Positions 8,131 to 14,987 of a stretch of 27,101 nucleotides of DNA are shown here, piece after piece (position 1 is the stretch's first letter; the number at the start of each line of letters is the position of its first letter). A program made the position numbers and the translations under genes. Source of the DNA: JBFKPQ01 sp041628225 (GTDB taxonomy: Bacteria; Actinomycetota; Acidimicrobiia; Spongiisociales; JAENVV01). Below the pieces are notes generated by a model. The model was given only the letters and a program-made list of their open reading frames with translations, was not told the origin of the DNA and ran no database searches. The DNA is taken from positions 1 to 27,101 of the forward strand of contig JBFKPQ010000015.1 in assembly GCA_041628225.1 (NCBI GenBank), in the 5' to 3' direction.

Positions 8131-9513
8131 TCAGCCGCCGAGGACGGCGTTGACCTGCTCGTTCGCGGCGTCGAGAGCTGCGTACGGGTCGGTCTCCTGG
8201 CCGATCAAGATGGCGTCCATGACCGGGCCGATGACGGCCTCGATCTCGGAAGCCACGCTCGTGATCGGGAACAAGAAGGTCGTTCCCTCATCCACGTGCA
8301 CGGTGAACGCCGAGACGTCGACGCCGTTGGCGGCATGCGTCTCCTGGGCGATCTCCGTCGCAGAGGGCACCGCAGGGAAGACCACGGCGCCACCGCCGAC
8401 GATCTCCTGGCATTCCGGCGAAGCCATGTGCTTCACCCACTCCCAGGCTGCTTCGGGATTCTCAGCCGACGTCGTGATCGAGTCAGCCAGACCGTTGAAC
8501 ATCGAGGCGCGGCCCTCAGGGCCTTCCGGCAGCGGCGCGAACACCGTGTCGATGCCCTCGAGGCCGGTGTATCCGCCGATCGTCCATGAACCGTTGGTCA
8601 TCGTGGCGACGGTGCCGTTCTGGTACAGCGTCATGCCGCCCAGCGACTGCGTGTCCTCGAGTGGAGCGATGAAACCCTCCTCGATGCCACGGCGGAACCA
8701 CGACAGCGTGTCGGCGAGTCGATCGTCGTCGTAGTTTGCCATCGTGCCCCACGGGTTCTTGTCCAAGAACTCGAATCCGGTCGAAGCCGCAAACGCGGAG
8801 AAGGTCGTCTGACCGAATGCGCCGAAGTTGCCCTCGAGGCCGAAGCCGTACGTCTCGACGTTCGACGGGTCGAAGCCGTCCTCGTCGCCGCGCACGCCGT
8901 TGGCATCCACCGACAGTCTCTTCAGGATGTCCTCGAACGAGCCACCGTCCTGGGGGTTCCAGGTGGCGCCGGCCAGGTCGTCGGCGGTGACGCCCGCCTC
9001 GTCGAGCTTCGCAGCATTGGCGGCGACGGCGATGGTGTCCCAGTCCTTCGGCCAGCCGTAGCGATTGCCCTCGGGGTCGGTCCACAGGTCGGCGAGGCCC
9101 GGGAAGTAGATGTCCGTCACGCCATCGCGATCGGAGAACTCATTGAGCGGCACGAGCACACCCGACGCAACCAGTTCCGGATAGCGGGCCAGGTGATCGG
9201 TGAACACGTCCGGAGCGGTGTCGGAGGCGAACGCCGTCGTCAGACCGTCCCAGTAGTCACCCCAGCCGAACTGGCTGATGACCACATCGATGTTCGGGTT
9301 GGCAGCCTCGAAATCCGCGGCGCACTGCTCGTAGAACGGCTGCTGGTTGGAGTCCCAGAGCCAGTAGTCGATGGTCACGACATCGCCGCCGCCGGCGGCC
9401 GTGGTGGCAGAACCACCAGCAGCAGTCGTGGCGGTGGACCCGTCATCGCCCCCACAGGCAGCGACTACGAGCGAGAAGACCGCCAGGAAGGCGATCAGCC
9501 TCGTTTTCTTCAT
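8131..9513 (-). CDS. ABC transporter sugar-binding lipoprotein (solute-binding family 1)
   Basis: The protein has 460 residues from the ATG at 9513 (MKKTRLIAFLAVFSLVVAAC). The lipidated Cys is residue 20, followed by a GGDDGSTATTAAGG-type flexible linker typical of actinobacterial lipoproteins. The fold signature is that of family 1 sugar-binding proteins (IDYWLWDSNQQPFYEQCAAD, then a W/Y-rich ligand-binding body). It would deliver an oligosaccharide to the two permeases encoded upstream. An AAGGAGG lies 10 bases before this ATG; a GTG at 9516 and ATG at 9522 are alternatives. The alpha-galactosidase and Leloir context predicts an alpha-galactoside ligand (inference). Confidence 0.93.
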   Translation of the reverse strand: MKKTRLIAFLAVFSLVVAACGGDDGSTATTAAGGSATTAAGGGDVVTIDYWLWDSNQQPFYEQCAADFEAANPNIDVVISQFGWGDYWDGLTTAFASDTAPDVFTDHLARYPELVASGVLVPLNEFSDRDGVTDIYFPGLADLWTDPEGNRYGWPKDWDTIAVAANAAKLDEAGVTADDLAGATWNPQDGGSFEDILKRLSVDANGVRGDEDGFDPSNVETYGFGLEGNFGAFGQTTFSAFAASTGFEFLDKNPWGTMANYDDDRLADTLSWFRRGIEEGFIAPLEDTQSLGGMTLYQNGTVATMTNGSWTIGGYTGLEGIDTVFAPLPEGPEGRASMFNGLADSITTSAENPEAAWEWVKHMASPECQEIVGGGAVVFPAVPSATEIAQETHAANGVDVSAFTVHVDEGTTFLFPITSVASEIEAVIGPVMDAILIGQETDPYAALDAANEQVNAVLGG

Positions 9514-9540
9514 CACGTTCATTCCTCCTTGTACGTGGTC

Positions 9541-9555
9541 GGGTCCGGTGGACCC
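9541..9555 (-). promoter_or_regulatory. Small perfect hairpin upstream of the sugar-binding protein gene
   Basis: GGGTCC at 9541-9546 and GGACCC at 9550-9555 form a 6-bp stem with a 3-base loop in the 53-bp gap between the second permease and the binding-protein gene. Together with the larger hairpin at 8086-8115 it brackets the binding-protein message. That could protect a processed transcript and raise its level over the permeases. The stem is short, so this is tentative. Confidence 0.4.
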
Positions 9556-9566
9556 TCTCTTGGAGA

Positions 9567-10460
9567 TCACTTGATCCCCGAGAACTGAATGGAATCGACG
9601 ACCTTGCGCGCCGTGAGAGCGAACAGCACGAGGATCGGAAGTGCGGCGATCATCGTCCCGGACATGAGGCCTGCCCAGTCGGGCGCGATGCCGGGCTGCT
9701 GTGAAGTGAAGAAGCTGAGCGCCACCGTGAACACGTGCACCTCACGTTCGCGGCCGACGACCAGCGGCCACAGGAACTCGTTCCAGGCGGTGATGTAGGT
9801 GAGGATCGCCAGCGTGAACATCGGGCCACTGGAGATCGGCAGGATGATGCGGAAGAACGTTCGGAAGTGACCTGCCCCGTCGATGAGAGCGGCCTCTTCG
9901 AGGGACCGGTTGATCCCCAGGAAGAACTGACGCAAGAAGAACACTGCGAAGGGTGTCATGAGGAAGAACGGGGCGATGATCCCCGGCAGGGTGTTCAGCC
10001 AGCCGAGGTTCCGGATGAGCACGAAGTTTGGGATGAGCGTGAAGATCGGCGGGATCATGAGGCCGGCGAGGAAGACCAGGAAGACGGCGTCCCGACCGGG
10101 CCATTCGAGCCGGGCGAAGGCATAGGCGGCCATGGCGCTGAAGATGACTTGCCCGATGGTGATGACCGTGGCGACCACCACCGAATTGGTGAGGACGGTC
10201 GTGAAGTCGAAGGTTGCCCCGCCGGCGGTGATCGGCTCGAGGCCGAGGACCTTCTCGACGTTGATGGTCGTCGGCTGGATCGGCAGCAGCGACTGACCCG
10301 AGGTGAAGAGGGCCGAGTTCGTCGAGAATGCCGTGCGGATCGCCCAGTAGAACGGGAACAGCGAAACGAGGATGATCAGGGTCATGAATCCCCACGCCGC
10401 GACCCTTCCCATGCGGGGCCGTTGCTTCGTTGCGGCCATGGTTCCGTGTCCAACGCTCAT
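9567..10460 (-). CDS. ABC sugar permease, MalG type
   Basis: This 297-residue inner-membrane protein has about six membrane segments and belongs to the CUT1 carbohydrate permeases, MalG side. The EAA loop that contacts the ATPase is visible as EEAALIDGAGHFRTFFRIILP (about residues 190-210), preceded by a PFFLMTPFAVFFLRQFF segment. The start at 10460 overlaps the MalF-type gene stop by 4 bp (ATGA). It pairs with the MalF-type permease to form the channel. The required MsmK/MalK-type ATPase is not in the window and is probably a shared subunit encoded elsewhere (inference). Confidence 0.94.
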   Translation of the reverse strand: MSVGHGTMAATKQRPRMGRVAAWGFMTLIILVSLFPFYWAIRTAFSTNSALFTSGQSLLPIQPTTINVEKVLGLEPITAGGATFDFTTVLTNSVVVATVITIGQVIFSAMAAYAFARLEWPGRDAVFLVFLAGLMIPPIFTLIPNFVLIRNLGWLNTLPGIIAPFFLMTPFAVFFLRQFFLGINRSLEEAALIDGAGHFRTFFRIILPISSGPMFTLAILTYITAWNEFLWPLVVGREREVHVFTVALSFFTSQQPGIAPDWAGLMSGTMIAALPILVLFALTARKVVDSIQFSGIK

Positions 10461-11377
10461 GAGAGGTCCGACTCCCCAGCTCTGAGCATGCGCATCTGGA
10501 AGATCGTGACGACGAGCAGCAGGGCGAACAACGTCACCGCGAGCGCGGCGGCGTACCCGAATTTGTTGCGCGAGAAGGCGTTTTCGAAGATGTAGAGGTA
10601 GATGACGCGCGAGGCGTTGATCGGCCCACCTGGTCTACCGCCGAAGCCACCGGTAGCCACCGCCACCGTATCGAACACCTGGAACGACCCGATCACGGTG
10701 ATCACGAGTACGAGGGCCAACACGGGCCGCAGCAGCGGCAGCGTGATGCGGCGGAACATCTCAGTTTCGGTGGCGCCGTCGACGGCCGCCGCTTCATAGA
10801 GCGAACCTGGGATCGTCTTGAGACCCGCGAAGATCAAGAGCGCGGTGTAGCCCATGTGTCGCCACGTATTGATGCCGGCGATCGTGGGCATGACCCAGTT
10901 AGGCCGCCCGAAGAAGGCGATCGGTTCGATTCCGACGAATTCCAGCCACGTGTTGACCACCCCGACGTTCTTGTCGAGGAGCCACAGCCACAACAGCGCC
11001 ACGACGACGTTGGGTACGAGCCACGGCAGGAGCATGATGCCGCGCACGGTCACCGACCGAGTCAGCCGGTCCATCATGACGGCGATCGCCATCGCCAGGA
11101 TCGTCTGGGATCCGATGTTGATGGCGACGTACACGCCCGTCACCTTCAGTGCGTTCCAGAACAGCGGGTCTTCGAAGACAGCCTGGTAGTTCTCGATACC
11201 GATGAATTCACCTTCGTTGGCGAGCAGGTTCCAGTCGGTCAGTGAGATGTACACGCCTCGAATCGCCGGCACCAGGTAGAAGACGACAAAGCCAACCAAC
11301 GCGGGGAACAAGAAGATCAGCGCGACCTTCAGGTCGCCCAGCTTGCGACGGGTCGGTTCGGCGACGGCAGCAGCCAT
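10457..11377 (-). CDS. ABC sugar permease, MalF type
   Basis: From the ATG at 11377 (TGATG overlap with GH27 and GGAGGG seven bases upstream) the protein has 306 residues. The open frame runs much further upstream, but only out of frame inside GH27. The first membrane segment begins VALIFLFPALVGFVVFYLVPA, followed by the periplasmic SLTDWNLLANEGEFIGIENY stretch typical of MalF-like CUT1 permeases. The EAA loop appears as YEAAAVDGATETEMFRRITLPLL. Six membrane segments are expected. It works with the MalG-type permease and lipoprotein encoded downstream. Confidence 0.94.
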   Translation of the reverse strand: MAAAVAEPTRRKLGDLKVALIFLFPALVGFVVFYLVPAIRGVYISLTDWNLLANEGEFIGIENYQAVFEDPLFWNALKVTGVYVAINIGSQTILAMAIAVMMDRLTRSVTVRGIMLLPWLVPNVVVALLWLWLLDKNVGVVNTWLEFVGIEPIAFFGRPNWVMPTIAGINTWRHMGYTALLIFAGLKTIPGSLYEAAAVDGATETEMFRRITLPLLRPVLALVLVITVIGSFQVFDTVAVATGGFGGRPGGPINASRVIYLYIFENAFSRNKFGYAAALAVTLFALLLVVTIFQMRMLRAGESDLS

Positions 11378-12501
11378 CAGCCGCCCTCCGGTGCGACGGT
11401 GATGACGTGGACGTCGTGGTGGCCGACCGAGGTTGCGTAGGCCCGGGTCACGCCTGACACGCTCTCGCCGGTGGTGAGGTTGCGCACCGTCGCCGGGGAT
11501 TGCAGATCCATGCCCAGGTGTTCCCACCCGACGCTCAATAGTGCGTCCTGCCGGTCGCCCGTGTTGAAGAGCCCCACGGCCCACGATCCGTCGGCGAGGG
11601 GTCGAGCCCAGACATCGCCGTGGCCGTGGCCGTCCTTGTGGACGGGGCGTGCTTGGCGTCCCAGCGGATCCTGGTCGATGGCGATGAGGTCGGCATCCAA
11701 CAGCAGGGAGGCGGTGTGGTCGTCCATCGAGCGGACATCGCAGCCGATCATGAGAGGGCTGGCGAGGAGACACCAGAGGGCGAAGTGCGAACGATATTCG
11801 GCATCGGTCATTCCGCCTCGCCCGACGTGGCCTTCGCCGCCCATGCCGACGACGAGCATGTCCGGATCGTTCCAGTGACCAGGCCCGGAGTAGGGATGCA
11901 GGTCGGCCTGCAGATCGAAGCCGAGGTGCGATACGGAATCCCAGGTGTCGAAGATGTCGACCGTCGTTCGCCACATGTGGGCGCCGACCGAGGCTCCCCA
12001 CGTCCACGGCTTGTTGAAGCCCCATTCGCACACCGAGTACACGATGTCGCGCCCGGTGGCTCGGAGGGCTTGTCCCATCCGCCGGTACAGGGACACCGCG
12101 TCCGATCCGGCGGCCGTGTAGCAGTAGTCGTACTTCAGGAAGTCGGCACCCCATTCCGCGAAGGTGTGGGCGTCTACATCTTCGTAGCCGTAGCTGGCCG
12201 GGAGGCCCTCGCACGTGTGCGTGCCGGCGCACGAGTAGATGCCGAACAGCAACCCGCGGTCGTGGATCTCGCGACCCAGTTCGTCCATGCCCATCGAGAA
12301 TCGTTCGGGGTGCGGAGCGAGCCGGCCATCGATGCGCTCAGGTGCCATCCACACGTCATCGATGACCAGGTATTGGTAGCCGGCGTCGCGAAGGCCTGAC
12401 TCCACCAGCGCATCTGCGGTGGCCAGGATCAAGTCCTGGTCGATGTTCGGGCCGAACGTGTTCCAGCTGTTCCAGCCCATCGGTGGGGTGGCCGCAAGCA
12501 C
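11377..12501 (-). CDS. Alpha-galactosidase, GH27 (cytoplasmic)
   Basis: This retaining enzyme releases terminal alpha-linked galactose. The N-terminus LAATPPMGWNSWNTFG is the standard GH27 start. The nucleophile is Asp125 in FLKYDYCY, and the acid/base Asp lies in the GHWNDPDML motif at about 208-216. A C-terminal beta domain follows, giving 374 residues. I chose the GTG at 12501 because GGAGGAGG lies 8 bases upstream. An earlier in-frame ATG (12570) would place the operators and promoter inside the gene. There is no signal peptide, so it should act on imported sugar, unlike the lipoprotein GH97. It is the first gene of the operon. Confidence 0.95.
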   Translation of the reverse strand: MLAATPPMGWNSWNTFGPNIDQDLILATADALVESGLRDAGYQYLVIDDVWMAPERIDGRLAPHPERFSMGMDELGREIHDRGLLFGIYSCAGTHTCEGLPASYGYEDVDAHTFAEWGADFLKYDYCYTAAGSDAVSLYRRMGQALRATGRDIVYSVCEWGFNKPWTWGASVGAHMWRTTVDIFDTWDSVSHLGFDLQADLHPYSGPGHWNDPDMLVVGMGGEGHVGRGGMTDAEYRSHFALWCLLASPLMIGCDVRSMDDHTASLLLDADLIAIDQDPLGRQARPVHKDGHGHGDVWARPLADGSWAVGLFNTGDRQDALLSVGWEHLGMDLQSPATVRNLTTGESVSGVTRAYATSVGHHDVHVITVAPEGG

Positions 12502-12509
12502 TCCGATGT

Positions 12510-12517
12510 CCTCCTCC
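12510..12517 (-). promoter_or_regulatory. Ribosome-binding site deciding the GH27 GTG start
   Basis: GGAGGAGG on the minus strand lies 8 bases before the GTG at 12501. No such site precedes the in-frame ATG at 12570, which would also start inside the predicted -10 box. Confidence 0.75.
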
Positions 12518-12531
12518 GGACCCTCGGTCAC

Positions 12532-12543
12532 GTCAGCGTTGAC
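12532..12543. promoter_or_regulatory. LacI-type operator O1 (leader of the alpha-galactoside operon)
   Basis: GTCAGCGTTGAC matches its reverse complement at all but two positions and has the central CG typical of LacI-family operators. It lies in the predicted 5' leader, between the promoter and the GH27 ribosome-binding site. It is 44 bp centre to centre from O2, close to four helical turns, so both sites face the same side of the DNA. Confidence 0.8.
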
Positions 12544-12568
12544 GCAACCCGATGACCCGACTTCGACC

Positions 12569-12598
12569 ATCGTACGTCAGCGTTGACGTAACTGTCAA
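12569..12598 (-). promoter_or_regulatory. Promoter of the alpha-galactoside operon
   Basis: On the minus strand a perfect -35 TTGACA (12593-12598) and a -10 TACGAT (12569-12574) are separated by 18 bases. Operator O2 lies entirely within the spacer, so a bound repressor would exclude RNA polymerase. Transcription should start near 12562, giving a leader of about 60 bases that contains O1. A further operator half-site, GTCAACG, overlaps the -35 box. Confidence 0.78.
12576..12587. promoter_or_regulatory. LacI-type operator O2 (within the promoter spacer)
   Basis: This is the same GTCAGCGTTGAC core as O1 and O3. Here it extends to the 18-bp near-palindrome TACGTCAGCGTTGACGTA (12573-12590), the most symmetrical of the three and so probably the strongest site. 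It sits between the -35 and -10 boxes of the GH27 promoter. Confidence 0.85.
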
Positions 12599-12619
12599 CG
12601 GTCGGATTTTCGCGACCTC

Positions 12620-13600
12620 TCAGGTCGTGTGCCGGACGACGAGTTCGACGGGAATCGCCACCGGATCTGGGACGGCGCCGTCGGAAGCGAGCGCCACGGC
12701 CATCCGCACGGCTTCTACACCGACCCGCTCTCGGTCCAGGCGAACGGTCGACAGGGGCGGTGTGATGAGCTCCGTCATGGGGATGTCGTCGAATCCCACC
12801 ACCGCCACGTCGCCCGGGACGATCCGGCCGGACCCTTGCAGGTACTGCAGCGCCCCAATCGCCATCACGTCGTTGTAGGCGAACACCGCCGTGGTGCTCG
12901 GATGCTTGCTGATGAGCTCGTCGGCGGCTCGACGCCCACCTTCGAGCGTCGGTGCGGCGCGCGCGATCAGTGAGCTGTCGAGACCGGCAGCTTCCAGCGT
13001 TGAAACGAACGCACCTTCCCGCCAGCGCGAGTGCGACCGCACATTCGACAGCATGCCCACTCGACGATGGCCTCGTTCGAGAAGGTGGGCCGTGGCGAGG
13101 GCGGCTCCAGCGCGGATGTCCGACGCCACCGACGCAATCGTCGGAGCAGGAGCCTCGGCGTCCACCACCACGATCGCGAGACCGCCTTCGGCGAGGTCAC
13201 GCAGGATGGGTTCCGTCCCGAAGACCGGGAAGATGATCACCGCGTCGACGCCCTGCGACGCCATCCGCTCGAGGATCTCCGTCTGGAGATTGGCGTCGTC
13301 GCTCGTGGCCGACAACAAGATCGTGTGGTCCCGACGGCGCGCCGCCCTCATCACACCGTCGGCGAGCTCAGGGAAGAACGGGTCGGTCAGCTCACCGACC
13401 ACCAGGCCGATGGTCTTTGTCTTGCGCGTCACGAGGCTGCGCGCAGCCAGATTGGGGAGGTAGCCGACGTCCTTGATTGCCGCCCGTATGCGCTCTCGGG
13501 TGGCTTCCGACATGCCCGACTCGCCGTTCACGACGCGCGAGACCGTTCGGGTGGAAACGCCCGCGGCGGTCGCCACATCATGCAACGTCGGTTTCTTCAT
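12620..13600 (-). CDS. LacI-family transcriptional regulator of the alpha-galactoside operon
   Basis: The 326-residue regulator starts at ATG 13600 with AAAGG seven bases upstream. The N-terminal helix-turn-helix reads TLHDVATAAGVSTRTVSRVV, followed by the hinge helix region ending NLAARSLVTRK. A periplasmic-binding-protein-like ligand and dimer domain follows to the end (IGLVVGELTDPFFPELADG; VAVVGFDDIPMTELITPPLSTVR). The frame runs on upstream to 13894, but that would cross operator O3 and the promoter. Identical operators at its own promoter and at the downstream GH27 promoter imply autoregulation and local repression. The inducer is probably an alpha-galactoside or galactose (inference). 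Confidence 0.94.
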   Translation of the reverse strand: MKKPTLHDVATAAGVSTRTVSRVVNGESGMSEATRERIRAAIKDVGYLPNLAARSLVTRKTKTIGLVVGELTDPFFPELADGVMRAARRRDHTILLSATSDDANLQTEILERMASQGVDAVIIFPVFGTEPILRDLAEGGLAIVVVDAEAPAPTIASVASDIRAGAALATAHLLERGHRRVGMLSNVRSHSRWREGAFVSTLEAAGLDSSLIARAAPTLEGGRRAADELISKHPSTTAVFAYNDVMAIGALQYLQGSGRIVPGDVAVVGFDDIPMTELITPPLSTVRLDRERVGVEAVRMAVALASDGAVPDPVAIPVELVVRHTT

Positions 13601-13630
13601 GTTCGACCTTTCAGCGCCACCGACGATCAC

Positions 13631-13642
13631 GTCAGCGTTGAC
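13631..13642. promoter_or_regulatory. LacI-type operator O3 (lacI autoregulation)
   Basis: A third identical GTCAGCGTTGAC core begins three bases downstream of the predicted lacI -10 box and so covers the transcription start. This position predicts negative autoregulation. Confidence 0.82.
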
Positions 13643-13645
13643 CCA

Positions 13646-13675
13646 ACTGTATGGCAGGCTCGGGAGGTCGGTCAA
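13646..13675 (-). promoter_or_regulatory. Promoter of the lacI-type gene
   Basis: On the minus strand -35 TTGACC (13670-13675) and -10 TACAGT (13646-13651) are 18 bases apart. The -35 box overlaps the stop codon of the upstream GNAT gene (13672-13674), so the regulator promoter is packed against that gene. Confidence 0.65.
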
Positions 13676-14571
13676 GACCCCAGGTCGAGCACGAGTTCCA
13701 CTTCCCATTCGTCCGACTCGCCGGTTGGCACGAAGCCGAGGCGCTCGTAGAACGGCCCGGGACCGCCCCTCCGAGGCACGACGGACGTACCGAGGCGAAC
13801 GCCTCCTTCTTGGCGGACGTGGTCGATGATCAACTCCATCGCTCGCCGCCCGTATCCGCGCCCTTGGTAGCGGTAGTCGACCATGAATCGCCACAGGTAG
13901 TAGCCGTCGGACGTGCCGAGCATCGCCAGCCCGACCGGGAGGTCGCCGGCATAGATGCCGCGCACCCAGACACCGTCGTTCAGAAACGCCCGGGCGAGCG
14001 TGTTCTTGTTGTCCGCCACGAACATGCGCTGGGACGGCGCCACCGTGAGGCGCATCATGTCGGTCCCTGAGTCATTGTCCAACTGGCGCAGCTCGATGGC
14101 GTCGGCGGGAGGGAGTTCGGCGGGGTTCGGTCGCGGCTCGAGCTCTCTGAGGAAGTGCACGGCGCGCTCGACCTCCTCGAATCCGATCGAACGGTGCGCG
14201 GCGACCGAGACATCGTTGCCGATGTCGGTGTCCGAAGCCAGGTAGTCGGCGAAGGCCCCCCGCGCCCACGCCTCCACCTCGGCAACGAGAGCCGCGCCGA
14301 CGCCGCGGCGACGGTGGCCCGGCCGCACGTACCACTCCTCCAGATAGGCGATCCGCTGTTCGCCCGCGGGGCGGTCCCACGCGCCCTCGGCGTGTGAGCG
14401 GAGCTGGGCAGCCGCGTAGCCGACCAGCTCCGAGCCGAAGGCTCCCACGACCACCCCGCCCGGCGAGAGGTACTCGTCGATCGGCCAGTCGCGGTCCTCG
14501 TCCGGGAACAATTCCGCGCGCATGACCTGTAGTTGGTCCTTGTCGTGACCGGTGAGTCGGCGGATCTCCAT
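13672..14571 (-). CDS. Tandem (double) GNAT acetyltransferase
   Basis: This 299-residue protein has two GNAT domains in one chain. The N-terminal half (about 1-148) has LEEWYVRPGHRRRGVGAALV as its acetyl-CoA loop and ASDTDIGN..S.AAH.SIGFEEVERAVHF, which resembles the aminoglycoside 6'-N-acetyltransferase group. The C-terminal half (about 155-299) has FVADNKNTLARAF, YYLWRFMVDYRYQGRGYGRRA and FYERLGF.PTGE, which resembles spermidine/spermine N-acetyltransferases. Both acetyl-CoA loops look intact (RRRGVGAAL and YQGRGYGRR). The acceptor substrates are unknown, and resistance function should not be assumed. It diverges from arsR across 80 bp. Confidence 0.88.
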   Translation of the reverse strand: MEIRRLTGHDKDQLQVMRAELFPDEDRDWPIDEYLSPGGVVVGAFGSELVGYAAAQLRSHAEGAWDRPAGEQRIAYLEEWYVRPGHRRRGVGAALVAEVEAWARGAFADYLASDTDIGNDVSVAAHRSIGFEEVERAVHFLRELEPRPNPAELPPADAIELRQLDNDSGTDMMRLTVAPSQRMFVADNKNTLARAFLNDGVWVRGIYAGDLPVGLAMLGTSDGYYLWRFMVDYRYQGRGYGRRAMELIIDHVRQEGGVRLGTSVVPRRGGPGPFYERLGFVPTGESDEWEVELVLDLGS

Positions 14572-14616
14572 GCGCCGAGTATCACGCGTCTCGACGGCGC
14601 GCGCTCGAACGGAAGG

Positions 14617-14645
14617 TTGACGAAGGCGTTCCGTCCGAGTACATT
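14617..14645 (+). promoter_or_regulatory. arsR-arsM promoter
   Basis: -35 TTGACG (14617-14622) and -10 TACATT (14640-14645) are separated by 17 bases. The expected transcription start, six to seven bases past the -10, falls at or next to the A of the arsR ATG (14652). No Shine-Dalgarno is visible, so a leaderless transcript is predicted. Confidence 0.65.
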
Positions 14646-14666
14646 TGCATCATGACGCAAACATAC
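14639..14666. promoter_or_regulatory. Probable ArsR operator, 28-bp imperfect palindrome
   Basis: The 14-base half-sites 14639-14652 and 14653-14666 match as inverted repeats at 11 of 14 positions, with the core TTTGC/GCAAA (14644-14648 and 14657-14661). The palindrome covers the -10 box, the predicted transcription start and the arsR start codon, so ArsR binding would block initiation. Assignment to ArsR rests on position and symmetry. Confidence 0.6.
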
Positions 14667-14987
14667 AAGAGTACGTCGCAAGAGCTGGAGGCGCTCATCT
14701 CACCTGCCTTCTTCAAGGCGCTCAGCGACCCGAATCGCGTGACGCTCCTCGCCGAGCTGTGCGAACGAGGCGAACCCTCCACCGTCAGCGAAGCTGCCGG
14801 CTGCTGTGCGGTCGATCTCTCCGTCGTGTCTCGGCATCTCGCAACCCTGCGCGATGCCGGGCTCGTGGTCGCCGACAAGCGAGGCCGTGAAGTGTTCTAC
14901 CGGGTCGACTACCCGGGATTGTCCAAGACGTTGCGTTCGATCGCCGATGCCATCGACGCCTGTTGCCCCGAGGAGGCATCTGCATGA
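14652..14987 (+). CDS. arsR: ArsR-family metalloid-responsive repressor
   Basis: The 111-residue winged-helix repressor has the helix-turn-helix AAGCCAVDLSVVSRHLATLRDAG (about 48-70) and wing DKRGREVFYRV. Vicinal cysteine pairs occur at 51-52, at the start of the recognition region, and at 104-105 near the C-terminus, with a single Cys37. Such thiol clusters bind trivalent arsenicals in characterised ArsR proteins. Its stop overlaps the arsM start (ATGA). It probably represses its own operon through the palindrome over its start codon. Which cysteines form the sensor site cannot be settled from sequence. Confidence 0.92.
   Translation: MTQTYKSTSQELEALISPAFFKALSDPNRVTLLAELCERGEPSTVSEAAGCCAVDLSVVSRHLATLRDAGLVVADKRGREVFYRVDYPGLSKTLRSIADAIDACCPEEASA

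Noticed and set aside
12502..12570. Extended N-terminus for GH27 from ATG 12570
   Set aside because: It would put the -10 box and operator O1 inside the gene. The GTG at 12501 has a strong ribosome-binding site and matches the family start.
13601..13894. Extended N-terminus for the LacI regulator
   Set aside because: The extension crosses operator O3, the promoter and the end of the GNAT gene. The helix-turn-helix begins directly after ATG 13600.
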